Shown here in pieces: positions 1 to 9,676 of a stretch of 36,081 bases of DNA (position 1 is its first letter; every line of letters starts with the position of its first letter). The translations under genes and the position numbers were made by a program. Source of the stretch: Pseudoneurospora amorphoporcata. Its lineage: Eukaryota; Ascomycota; Sordariomycetes; Sordariales; Sordariaceae. The stretch covers positions 1 through 36,081 of the forward strand of contig MU859329.1 of NCBI GenBank assembly GCA_033297205.1, read 5' to 3'. A model generated the notes under the pieces. That model saw only the letters and a program-made list of their open reading frames with translations, was not told the DNA's origin and searched no databases.

Positions 1-410
1 TCCGCTCCGCTTAGCTACAAGTGCATAGTTCACTGTAGCGTCCCTATACTAGTACTATCATCATAGGCTAGTTAGGGTATTGCAGCAAACAATATTATAT
101 AACTAAATAAGGTTTAACCAATAGACTATATTTTAATTTACAAACTCAATGGATATATTAAAGCAGGTCTTCTCATAATCGGAGAATCAAATAATAAAAT
201 TGTTACAAATATTAAAAGAAGAAGTAAAGAATAAATTATTAATAATAAATTTATTAACGTAATAATCTTTAAACTAAAATAAATAATAAATAAAAATATA
301 TTAATTTAGTATATAAGGTTGTTTGCTGCAATGCCCTAACTAGCCTATAATGATAGTACTAGTATAGGAATGCTACAGTGAACTATGCACTTGTAGCAGA
401 GCGGAGCGGA
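1..410. mobile_element. Short element with 92-bp terminal inverted repeats (MITE-like)
   Basis: Positions 1-92 reappear in reverse complement at 319-410, ending in the matching pair TCCGCTCCGC / GCGGAGCGGA. A few mismatches, several of them C/T transitions, separate the arms. The interior (about 93-318) is almost pure A+T and shows no coding potential. The size, long arms and missing transposase fit a non-autonomous DNA transposon. Because the left arm starts at the first base of the window, the true left end and any target duplication cannot be seen. Superfamily is not assigned. Confidence 0.75.
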
Positions 411-1000
411 AGCGGTGGTACGACAGCGGTGCTAAAGGAAACAGCGTAGTTGTAGCGTAGTTGTAAATACAATAGAAGTGTTATAAAAGAGGTCTTAGAG
501 AGGACTCTGCTCTCAAGACAGAAGATTACAGTAGACTCTGCACTATGAGAAACAACTATTATAGTGAACTCTGCACTATAAGAAAAGACCGTATTGTATT
601 GCTTGAGTGTGCTTGCTTGCTTGCTTGCTTAAGGAGTGACTAACTAACAGAGAGGAGAGGTCTTTATATACATAAATGCTGAGTGTCTGAAAGCTTCTAG
701 AGTGTAGAAGCTTTTGTAAGTTAACAGGAGTTCTTGCAGGAGCACTATACCATAAAAGGAATGAGTTGAATCTATGAGTTTCTGTTGCATTCCATAATGG
801 CAAATCAATCTAGGAAGAATGCTAAACAGGTTCGAGAATCCAAAACGCAGTGGTAAAACCTCTGTGTTCTAGTAGATTGTGTGGGGGCTGAGTTGACTGA
901 TTCTGTAACGTAGAAGGAATAGTGTCCTCAGCAATTAGCCTTCTATACTACAAGGTAGTACAAGGCAGTTACAAGGCACAGTACTAGCCACACGTTAACA
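411..1000. other. Repeat-derived segment, no gene seen
   Basis: This stretch has moderate base composition. It holds three imperfect copies of an ACTCTGC-centred unit (504-590), a short GCTT microsatellite (about 608-630) and a TATA-like TTTATATACAT at about 662. The promoter-like elements next to short tandem units would suit a transposon regulatory region, for example an LTR. No paired copy lies in the window to prove this. No credible coding frame was found. Confidence 0.4.
501..590. repeat. Imperfect tandem repeat, unit about 31-33 bp
   Basis: ACTCTGC recurs at 504, 535 and 568, each time followed by a pyrimidine/purine stretch resembling CACTATRAGA and, in the first two units, by a similar A-rich spacer. 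The spacings are 31 and 33 bp. The array is just downstream of a TATAAAAGA at about 482-490. Confidence 0.6.
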
Positions 1001-1240
1001 AGGCTAATGTTATAGAGCTGATGCTTATAGCTTACGTGCTTGACAATTGCCAGGCGAACTACCGTGCCAGTAACGCTGCCGTGCCAGCAACTCCTTATAG
1101 CCTGGGCGCTATATATCCCTTAAAAGGATAGCTAGCCAGCTGCCTACTCTGTAGGCCCCTTTCCTTTCTTTCTTTCCTCGTAGAACTTTATCAATCGTTT
1201 AGGCCAGCATCTATGCCAACTGTGCTGCATCTCTCACAGC
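1001..1240. repeat. Island related to the TIR of the 6,796-9,017 element
   Basis: This GC-normal island carries the same string of landmarks, in the same order, as the right TIR of the larger element: a GCC-rich stretch, TTAAAAGGATAG (about 1,120), a pyrimidine-rich CTTTCTTTC tract and CTCGTAGAACTTTATCAAT (from 1,177). Overall identity is visibly partial. It looks like a diverged relative of the same transposon family with one end preserved. Confidence 0.5.
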
Positions 1241-2560
1241 TAATTAAGAGCGAACGAAAGTAGATATTCCTTTGAAAATTAAAAGTGAAGTCGTAATACC
1301 TGTTGTTATTGAAAACAAATCGTCTTAATATTATTTAATTAAGAAGTAGGTTACAAAGGAACCTTAAACTAGCAAAACGTATTAATGCAATCTTAGCAGC
1401 AGCAAGGTTAACATAGGGATATATTATTTTGATTAATTAATATTAAAATTATTTAATATTCCGCTAGATTATAACAATTAATGTGATAATATATCGTTAA
1501 TACTTTTAATATACAATTATAAATCCTAGGATGATTTTTATTTAAACAAAATTACAGCTACAATTAATACAAAGGAACAACGTAGCCAACGAACGTTAAT
1601 AATACAATAATATTAATATTGAACTATCTAGAATAGGTCCGTTAAGTAAGACCCTTTTTAGCTAACTAATATAGCTCTCTAGTAAGTATTTGTTATATAT
1701 TAACATAAACGTTAATAGTAAGTAGGTACTACGTACTAATATATATAATTACGTTAATTACATAACTACGTCAATTATATAACTACGTTAATTATACATT
1801 ACTACATCATACGTAATAATAGGTAATAATAATATTAAAGAAAGCGTAAAATTTTACTAACAAAAGCTTTATTTTAAGACTTTATATATAATTTTATAAG
1901 CTATAAGTAAAGTAGATATTAGATTAATATAACATAAATTGATAATTTAATTAATTTTAATAAAAGATTAATTAGAGAGCACTCTTATATAGCATAGGCT
2001 ATTCGACTAAATAGTACAGCACTTAGATGAGCGTATACTAAGATAGAGTAGGTTATTTAGGTATTTACCTAGAATTCCCCTAACACTACAGTTATAGTTC
2101 CAATAGTATTGCTATTAATATTAGTAATTATTACAATAATTACAAGCTTTTTAATACGAATTTCTCGATTAAATTAAATAAATTCTTTCTTTACCACTAA
2201 AATTGAATCTTTGCTTACTTAATAAATAAGACATTTTCCAATTTAGGAGGTAGAACCCTCTAAATTATAAATTCTTCCTTTAGTAACTAATTACCTAAAT
2301 CCTAATTACTACTGGCGTAATGCTTAAAAGCTTTAAACTAGCAAAATTAATCACTAGGGGTATTAAGAATAACTATAATAACCTCGTTAATAAATTCTTT
2401 TAATAAAGACATAGCTAACAATATCGTTTTCGTAGGTATATTATTTTTTTTAACTATTTTAGCGCTTCTAATTGTAAATACATAAATTAGACTATTAATT
2501 ATTAAATATTACTATATAGAATTAATAAATTAAAAAGTATATATAACTAACTCGCTCAAA
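1241..2560. other. AT-rich, RIP-like tract
   Basis: This tract is almost continuous A/T with many TA dinucleotides and stop codons in all frames, so no gene is possible here. The pattern is what repeat-induced point mutation (C to T on either strand) leaves in old transposons of Pezizomycotina. The original element is not recognisable by eye. Confidence 0.8.
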
Positions 2561-4390
2561 AGGTTTAGTAGGTTCTCGAGTATCCTAGAAATGCTCAGAA
2601 AAACAGGTAATTGGGTAGCTGGAGCGAATAACCTATATAAAGTATAGCCAGAAACCCAGAGATCCACCTTCTAATTTGACACTAGGTGGGACAGATAAGA
2701 TCGTGCCAAGGGCATAGAGGCCTCGCCTTTTCTTTAGCTCTCTAAAGAAAGGATGCAGTAGTTATAGGCCATAAGGCCTTCTTACTGCCGTCTTTTAACA
2801 AAACTGTCTCGATGAGCCTCCATCCCAGGGCTGTGACGAGTCGAAGCTCTCTAATTATTTGTCTTTAAAAGGCATCCTTGCATGCTAGAGAAGCAACTTG
2901 TATCGTCGTGAGTTATCATGAGAGAAAATGCAGCAGCCCATCACCTGTAGCAGCCCGACCCTCCCTCAAAAATGAACGAGACAAGACATCGGAACTATGT
3001 AAAACGCTTGAAAGCTCACTCGTCAGGACTAGAAACAATTTTTTGGACCCGACGGCTTGTTCCACGGTGTTACGAGTGCCCGAATTAATGTCGCACGAAG
3101 CAAGCAAGCCTGAAAGGGCATGACGTGAGGAAATCTCGAGCACAGCCCCATCCAATTCCAATCAACACCTGCCAGAGCCTGCAACGACGGGCTGTAGAGG
3201 CAAGATTTCTGCTTGGGTAAGGTAGGGATGCTTGTAGTTTCTACATATTATGACAGCATGCATGGGTGGTTGTACTTCGCCGGTCGAAATTTACATAAGC
3301 TTGTCCAATTATGGGCTTCATATAATATGTAGACATTAGAAAGACTACTGTCTCGTGGGGAGCTGTGATGGCCTATCCGTGACCCCTTTAGAACATTAAG
3401 TGAGCTTGAAAATCTGCTGAAGATGTTTTGGCTGCTGTGCATACCTTACTAAGCTGGACTTTCTGTGAGACTAGCATTATAGCCAAAACTAGCATATATT
3501 GCGCGGTGATATCTGCTCGAAAAGCGCGAGTTTTTGCTATGAGCTATGATTCAGTCCTTTATGCTAATCACAGCCTGTTTGGACGGCTTATAGAGCTACT
3601 TAGACTATTTCACTGTCTGGGCTAAGCCAGTCTACCCAATTGAACTGAAACTATAGTATTCTATTTATATTGAGGGTTGCTAATTGTTATGGGTCTGGCG
3701 TCCAGAGGTAATGCCTAGCTCCCGTGTGCTAGGCCTATGCCTACCAGGGGTTCTTCAGACTGCCTGGCCCGGCTGGCCTTAGTTCGTTCGGCATGCCTCG
3801 AGTCTGCAGTCTTAGCGTTTCTGGCACCTTCGGTACTGCACCTATATTTAGCTGTTCTTTCCGAGGCCGTGTCTCTAGCACTCGCCTCTCTCCTTCTCCT
3901 TCGTCGAATATTACAGCTTTCACCAAGGCCTACCTGCGTGTTAACCTCGTAGAACCTTTACACTAATGGCAGTGAGTAGATGATGCGTTCCCAAAGAGGA
4001 AACGCGGCCTTGGTCTATAAGTAGATTATTTCGACGTGGCAGTCGCTCGGCATGTCAGGTTATCAGATGTCCGGACAGCAGCACTAACAATATACCCCGC
4101 TCTATCAGTAGGCCAGTTGTTAGTGGTAACCAGGGCACTTCTCACCTCGAGCGCACTCACTTCTTCAAACCATAACTGGTTGGAGACTGGATAGACTGGG
4201 ATGTCATCATAACCCCTCTAATTGCAACTGCCTGCCGCGAACAACTCCGCAATGAACTAATCAAAGTATCACTTGATATCCTCACAGCAGTTTTAACTCT
4301 AAACACTTTCTTTCTTGGGTACTCATCTGAGCTAGAAACGCCTTCAGACCCCATCCTGGCAGATGAGGTCTGGTAGGGCAATTAGTTGAA
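2561..4390. other. GC-normal island between AT-rich tracts, no gene identified
   Basis: Composition returns to near normal, but only short unrelated frames occur on both strands and none resembles a known family. A clean stem-loop lies at 2,729-2,750: a 9-bp stem TTTCTTTAG/CTAAAGAAA with a CTCT loop. A CTCGTAGAACCTTTA string at 3,946-3,960 matches the motif in the transposon TIRs at 6,843-6,856 and 8,957-8,970, and TCTGGCGTCCAG near 3,694 resembles TCTGGCGCCCAG at 8,718. Part of the island may therefore be a worn member of that family. Confidence 0.45.
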
Positions 4391-4970
4391 ATCAAGGCAA
4401 TTAATTAAAAAAATTTAGGTATATGCCAAGACCACTAAAACTAGTACAGAAGAGAAGTCCCATTGTTTTATTGCATAACTGTATATAAGCTAGCGAGCTC
4501 GTTTCTCCCCCTTTTTTAATTCTAACTACTATACTACATCGTTATATTTTTACATAATATTTTAGTACTCTCAAATATTTTAATTTTACTTATAATTGTC
4601 AAAACCCTTATAATTCATATAATCTTCATAACTAATATTCTATCACTCCTCCTCTTCCTCCTCCGCCTCCTCGTTAAATAAAGAAATATAGTATAACTTC
4701 AATAGCCTATTATCTACTTACTATATCTTATAATCTCGCTCAATAATAATTCGATCTATAGCTATACCAAGTGCATACGTATATACTAGCAAATCCCATT
4801 CAGGGATTTTATTACTATCTTCAATCTTAATAATTTAACTAGCAACTAAATTAATGCTAATTACTAATGCTATAATTACCTCCTCTACTAATACCTCCCT
4901 CTCTATGTTATAAATCTATAATAATAATAAGTTACCCTCTAATAACTAAATATAAGCAAGTTATATATTA
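4391..4970. other. AT-rich, RIP-like tract
   Basis: Dense A/T sequence with frequent stop codons in every frame. A CCTCCTCTTCCTCCTCC-type pyrimidine run at about 4,647-4,672 is the only break in texture. Nothing else was recognised. Confidence 0.75.
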
Positions 4971-5470
4971 TTGTTAGAGGGTATTGATCGACTAAGGTTG
5001 TGAATAGGTTCAAATAGTTAATACGGTTGTGTAGAGCTGTTCAAGACGAGTAAACGATGTTTAGTTTATATGTGTAGGTCTTATATTGGTAAAGATATAA
5101 GGAAGAGTCTGATGAGCTATATAAAACCTTTTCTTTCCTCGAAGGAAACCTCTCTTCTTATAGACTTTCTGGGTCACTTAGTTAAGTTGTGAGAAATCCG
5201 TCAGCTCCGTCGAATTTCTCGCTTTCTGACGGTTCGGAAGATAGTTTCTTTTGTCCCGTACGCAAACGTTTGGACTAAAAAATCCTTTTCCGAAGTTGAA
5301 AGGTTTTCGAGGTTAAAAGAATCTTTCGAGGTTGAAAGAATCCTTTACCTCCTTTATCTACCCAGGTTACGCCATCGACCCTATTTAACGCCACAGCGTT
5401 TCTGGACCTTCCTGGGCCGCCTGGTACGTACCCAGCCACCCTTGCACCTCCTTACGAGGGTTAGGGTTAT
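4971..5470 (+). mobile_element. Candidate LTR or LTR fragment
   Basis: The segment opens with TGTTAGAGGGTA (4,972-4,983). A near-perfect inverse, TACCCTCTAATAA, lies just upstream at 4,933-4,945, as expected when the 3' end of one LTR lies beside the 5' start of another. A strong TATA box (TATATAAAA, 5,118-5,126) sits about 145 bp in, fitting an LTR promoter. Three 17-20-bp near-repeats of the form TTTCGAGGTTGAAAGAATC lie at about 5,288-5,343. No second full copy, primer-binding site or internal coding region is visible, so solo LTR or fragment is the most that can be said. Confidence 0.35.
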
Positions 5471-6795
5471 ATATATTAGAAATTTTAACAACGGTTATTT
5501 AAATAAATAAATTCGAATAAAATCGACCAAAAATATAAAGCTTATACTTATAGTATATATTACCTATATATATATTCTATTATACTTTTATAGTATAATA
5601 TGGACCCGTAAATCCGTTATAAATATATAAGTAATATAATATTTATATAAAGACTAACAATTATTAATATCACGACCTTCCTATATTAATTATACTACAA
5701 CTACTTTAAATTTTTTATTAATAAAGTACTACCAACGTATTCTCCTATAATTTTAACATTAAGTAAGAAAATAATCTATATCTTTCAATTACTTAAATAA
5801 TAATTTTATAACTTCACTCTATTAATTATAATTCTTACCCTCTATTTTCAACTTTATTTTCATAACCTTTACCTACTCTTTTTAATCTTTTTTAAAACTA
5901 GAAATCTATTTACGTAAAGCAATACATTCAATATCAAAATCTTTCTTTCTAATATAGTCTTTTTCTTTCTATTATTTAAGGATACGCTTATTATTATTAA
6001 TTTTCAAGCGGAAATAAGTATTACTAATAATATTAAGCCCTAACTCTCATTACTATATAATTAACTTTTAAACAAACTTCCTTCTTAAAAGTATCTTCAA
6101 CCTCCTTCCTCCTCTTTTGTCTATCCGCTTAACAACAAATACCACTATTAATAAGAGACTAAACTATATTTTATTTCGCTTTCTTATTACGTATCGAATC
6201 GTTAAACTCATAGGAATTCTATTAAAATCAATATAATTAATACTATTATTAACGTACGTTAAAAACTCTCTAATAACAAATACTATGAAAGGAAGGGTAA
6301 TAACGTTAGCCTAATCCTCTTTAATAACCAGCTTCCTAAATAGTATTTTAAAACTATATAACTCGTATAATAATACTAGATTATCGTACGTAAATAAATA
6401 TTTTATAATAGTTAAAGTCTTTTTTCTCTACTTACTATAAAAGAGACGGTTATTTTTAATAAAATAGTACTCTTACTAATTAATCCTCTCTCTCTCATTC
6501 TTATGATCTTTATTAAGAAAAATATACCCTCTCTTCCTAAAATAATTATTAAATTAATTATTAAAGTAAAGAGGTTAGCTAATTAAAATAAGATTTTAAT
6601 TAGGTTAATAGGGAAGAAACTAGCCTTTTCTTAAATAAATATAATATTTATTAGTTTAAAGAACTTCTTTCTTATTTCGTATAAATTGCTAAAAAAAAGT
6701 GAGTTTATTGTATTCAATATTATGATATGTAGCCGTTATATATATGTATTTTTTAATAGTTATATTTATAAATTTAAAAGATACTTATATCTGTA
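5471..6795. other. AT-rich, RIP-like tract
   Basis: More than a kilobase of A/T-dominated sequence with stops in all frames. Short runs such as CCTCCTTCCTCCTCTT (about 6,100) hint at former coding sequence, but no protein family can be read. It directly abuts the left end of the TIR element at 6,796. Confidence 0.75.
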
Positions 6796-7103
6796 AGGGG
6801 ACAGCAGAGCGGTACGCAGGTGCTGACACTAGAATGATCGATTAAGGTTCTACGAGAAGAAAAGAGAAAAAAGACTAGCCCGTAGGGCGGACCTTGTCGC
6901 CTATCCTTTAAGGCCGTGCGCTGGTATGGGTGCCTGACTACCTGAGGCAGCCCTACGGTCTAAGTATGTAATCGTATGGAGGCTGGAGGGGACCAATGGG
7001 CTCTGGGCCTGCTGGTGCCTTGCCGGCTTGGCGTGCATTGCCGGCACTCGTCGTCTGGCTAACTGTGTGCCAGATGCTAGTACTGGGCGCCGGATCTGTG
7101 ACA
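6796..7103 (+). repeat. Left terminal inverted repeat of the 2.2-kb element
   Basis: This arm is 308 bp long and starts AGGGGACAGC. It contains TAAGGTTCTACGAG (6,843-6,856), the reverse of the CTCGTAGAACCTTA string that recurs elsewhere in this repeat block. It ends abruptly at TGTGACA, after which AT-rich sequence begins. Confidence 0.85.
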
Positions 7104-7591
7104 ATATCAAATAATTATAAAAGATAACTAAAATATAAAAGTAAGAAGAAAAGAATAATATTATTCTTATAATAACGTTCGTAAAATTCGATAGTATAAT
7201 AACTACTATAATTATCTAATAGAAGGAACCGTTTTTCCCGCTTATTAATAAGTATAGAATATTAATTCTAATAATTAAAGTAGTATAATGGTAACTAGTT
7301 GTCGATGTAACCCTTTAGTAATATAAATAAAATAATTCTGTTATATAAACGGTTATTAATGTAATTCTCTATAATTTTAAAGCTAAGAAGGATGATGAAC
7401 GATAGTATAATACAGCCAATAATTAATATATATTTAATAATAGTAATGAGATCCCTTACGTTTAAGTTAGAGATTTAAATAATTGAAATTCTTTTATACG
7501 TCTAGACTATCTATAATTTAATTAAATAATTAATTGTATAATTAAATTTATCCTTATTCTACTAATTATTCACTCTAATATTATATTACTT
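7104..7591. other. AT-rich interior of the TIR element, left part
   Basis: Dense A/T sequence with stop codons in all frames. This is the degraded interior of the 6,796-9,017 element, up to the 8-bp target site of the nested insertion. No transposase remnant is readable. Confidence 0.7.
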
Positions 7592-7599
7592 AATATAAT
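7592..7599. repeat. Target site duplication, left copy
   Basis: AATATAAT directly before the left end of the nested element. It is identical to 8,350-8,357 after the right end. Confidence 0.88.
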
Positions 7600-8349
7600 G
7601 AGAAGCGCTACTCGCACGTTGGCAAAACTCTACTCGCACGTGGATCCACATTTTTTTCCTATACATAACCTGAACCCTGACGACCTGCTATGGTCCCACA
7701 CCCATCTAGGTTGTACCGTGCCCGCTAAGCTCCCAGATTTCAGCCCAGTACACGTTCAGACCCCTACAGTCGTACTGTACTGGCCACCCTGGTCTGGGCG
7801 CCCAGACCAGCCCAGACTGGGCAGTCTAACTCGTGATTTTCTAGCACCAGCACTAGTGCCTTATCGCACTACTTCCTTTACCAAACCACCATCGCATGCA
7901 TCACTACATTATAATCCTTCAATCTACTACGTTGCGCATTATTAGATATTATTAAGTAAACAAAGCGCTAGCATCTGTCGATGGTATAGAATGATCCATC
8001 ATTTTTCTATGCGTTTCCCTAGCTAATTGCAATGTAGATGACCGATGTAGTGACTTAGCTGACGGGCGTATGCGACCGTGCCGCTAAGTGCCCTGTAAGA
8101 CCGCTATATAAATGCCCTGTAAGAACTGGATCTGGGTATAAATCTAGGAGTGCGTACGCTGCAGTCTAGAATCTAAGCTTGGCATAGCATGGCAACCTTG
8201 AAAGATTGAAATGCTCAGATGTGCTTGGCGAAATTTATGAAAGAATACATCAGCTATGGCAGACTTCGAGCGGGTTCGGGTTATGTATGGGAAAAAAATG
8301 TAGATCCACGTGCGAGTAGAGTTTTGCCAACGTGCGAGTAGCGCTTCTC
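7600..8349. mobile_element. Nested 750-bp non-autonomous element with 8-bp target duplication
   Basis: The ends GAGAAGCGC and GCGCTTCTC are exact inverses. The arms match for about 75 bp (7,600 to about 7,675 and about 8,275 to 8,349), including repeated ACTCGCACGT units. AATATAAT flanks both sides (7,592-7,599 and 8,350-8,357), a perfect 8-bp target duplication, the size made by hAT-type (or P-type) transposases. No transposase frame is present; the 115-codon open frame starting at 7,598 begins at the TIR and has no recognised domain. Unlike its host element, the interior keeps normal GC and shows little RIP, so it probably inserted after the host had been mutated or has too few copies to be hit. 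Confidence 0.88.
7789..7810. repeat. Perfect 22-bp palindrome inside the nested element
   Basis: The half-site CTGGTCTGGGC is followed at once by its exact reverse complement, and CAGACTGGGCAG continues the theme just downstream. It could form a cruciform or bind a dimeric protein. A shorter related palindrome (CTGGCGCCCAG) occurs in the right TIR of the outer element near 8,719. Confidence 0.7.
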
Positions 8350-8357
8350 AATATAAT
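8350..8357. repeat. Target site duplication, right copy
   Basis: AATATAAT directly after the right end of the nested element. It is identical to 7,592-7,599. Confidence 0.88.
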
Positions 8358-8709
8358 TACAATATTTTTCAAAGACTTCTTTAATACCCACCTTCGATTA
8401 TATTACCTTTTTTACCTAAGCGAGGGATTTGGTACAGATAGTTTTAAAATCGTTGTAGTAATCTATATATTTCTTAATCTACTATCAATTTATATTGTTA
8501 AGTTTATTATTCGTTCGTAGAATCTATTATACTACTTTTGTAAATTTAACGTTTGTTACCTCTATCCCTATATATAAATCTTAATTACTTAATTATAATT
8601 AACATAAATTATAAATAATTAACTAATAGCAAAACGAGTATTAACTTAAGCTAATACAATAGGATCCTTATCCTCTATTAATTTTTTATTATAGCTGCTA
8701 TTCTATGAT
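8358..8709. other. AT-rich interior of the TIR element, right part
   Basis: A/T-dominated sequence between the nested insertion and the right 308-bp arm. No gene or motif recognised. Confidence 0.7.
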
Positions 8710-9017
8710 GTCACAGGTCTGGCGCCCAGTACTAGCATCTGGCACACGGTTGGCCAGACGACGAGTGCCGGCAATGCACGCTAAGCTGGCAAGGTACCAG
8801 CAGGCCCAGAGCCCGCTGGTCCCCTCCAGCCTCCATACGATTACATACCTAGACCGTAGGGCTGCCTCAGGTAGTCAGGCACCCATACCAGCGCACGGCC
8901 TTAAAAGGATAGGCGACAAGGTCCGCCCTACGGGCTAGTCTTTCTTCTCTTTTCTTCTCGTAGAACCTTAATCAATTATCCTAGTGTCAGCACCTACGTA
9001 CCGCTCTATTGTCCCCT
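8710..9017 (-). repeat. Right terminal inverted repeat of the 2.2-kb element
   Basis: Inverse of 6,796-7,103, ending TGTCCCCT with TA just outside. It contains CTCGTAGAACCTTA at 8,957-8,970 and TTAAAAGGATAG near 8,891. Differences from the left arm are mostly transitions. Confidence 0.85.
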
Positions 9018-9638
9018 TATATATAATCTGAGTTGCGCGTCATTTATACAACTTCGAATCGCGGAGTATAGTACATTAAATACCCTAGCAGTAGTGCTAA
9101 CGCTCTTGAACTCGCCTTGCTAAAAAACGGTAGTAGTAAACTCGACAGCCTTATTAACGTCCTCCTTAAGAATACCTTTATTATAAAACTTACGCTTAAT
9201 CTTTATGATCTTCTCTGGTAGTACTATCGTATAAAGCGTATTCAATTTAGTGGTATTAATAGAATACGACCGCGACTGGTATATAAGTATTAGTTATATA
9301 GTAATCTAGAAAAGCACGTACTTCCTATTTATATACTAGAATATAATGGATACTGAGTGTACTACTAAAAAAATATAACAAATACTAATATACTACTAAA
9401 ATAAAAGATATAAAAAAATTAAATATATTATTAGATAGATAAGAACGAAGCAAATAATCTAGCGCGATTATTTTTTTGATATATACATTGTAGAATAATT
9501 AGTCAATATATAAATGCCTTCATCCTGTTTTACAATATACAGTTATACTAGGCTACCTTCATTTGCTAGTAAATTTGCAGGTGGAGTATATACTAGAAAT
9601 TTAACTAATCGCCCTAATTTTAACTAATTGACCTGCCT
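9018..9638. other. AT-rich tract leading to a Helitron-like terminus
   Basis: A/T-rich sequence with scattered GC-normal patches (about 9,080-9,250) and no coding frame. The composition changes sharply to normal at about 9,640, at the hairpin described next, so this tract may be the 3' part of a decayed Helitron. Confidence 0.5.
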
Positions 9639-9676
9639 GACCCTTTCCTGCGGAAAGGGTCTGGGGACGTTTCTAG
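9639..9676 (+). mobile_element. Candidate Helitron 3' terminus (hairpin + CTAG)
   Basis: A perfect 10-bp stem, GACCCTTTCC with GGAAAGGGTC, closes a TGC loop (9,639-9,661). Eleven bases later comes CTAG (9,673-9,676), followed by T. Helitrons end in a GC-containing hairpin about 10-12 nt before a terminal CTRR and insert between A and T, so spacing, terminal tetranucleotide and next base all agree. The position is also exactly where AT-rich repeat sequence gives way to normal sequence. The 5' end (TC after an A) was not located and no Rep/helicase coding is readable. Confidence 0.55.

Larger units (their letters stand above)
6796..9017. mobile_element. DNA transposon with 308-bp terminal inverted repeats
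   Basis: Positions 6,796-7,103 and 8,710-9,017 are inverted copies of each other, both 308 bp, starting AGGGGACA and ending TGTCCCCT. TA lies immediately outside each end (6,794-6,795 and 9,018-9,019), consistent with a TA target duplication as in Tc1/mariner-type elements. Differences between the arms are almost all transitions, as RIP would cause. Each arm contains an open frame of about 70 codons, but these mirror each other within the inverted repeats and need not be genes. Between the arms the sequence is AT-saturated with no transposase readable, and it is interrupted by the younger element at 7,600-8,349. Without that insertion the element would be about 1.46 kb. Superfamily is inferred only from the TA. 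Confidence 0.8.

Noticed and set aside
5459..5466. GGGTTAGGG resembling the TTAGGG telomere repeat
   Set aside because: Only one and a half units occur, with no array on either side.
6901..7110. Matching small frames in the two TIR arms (6,901-7,110 minus and 8,705-8,938 plus), tempting as a duplicated gene
   Set aside because: They match only because the arms are inverted copies; there is no domain, and one runs past the arm into degraded sequence.
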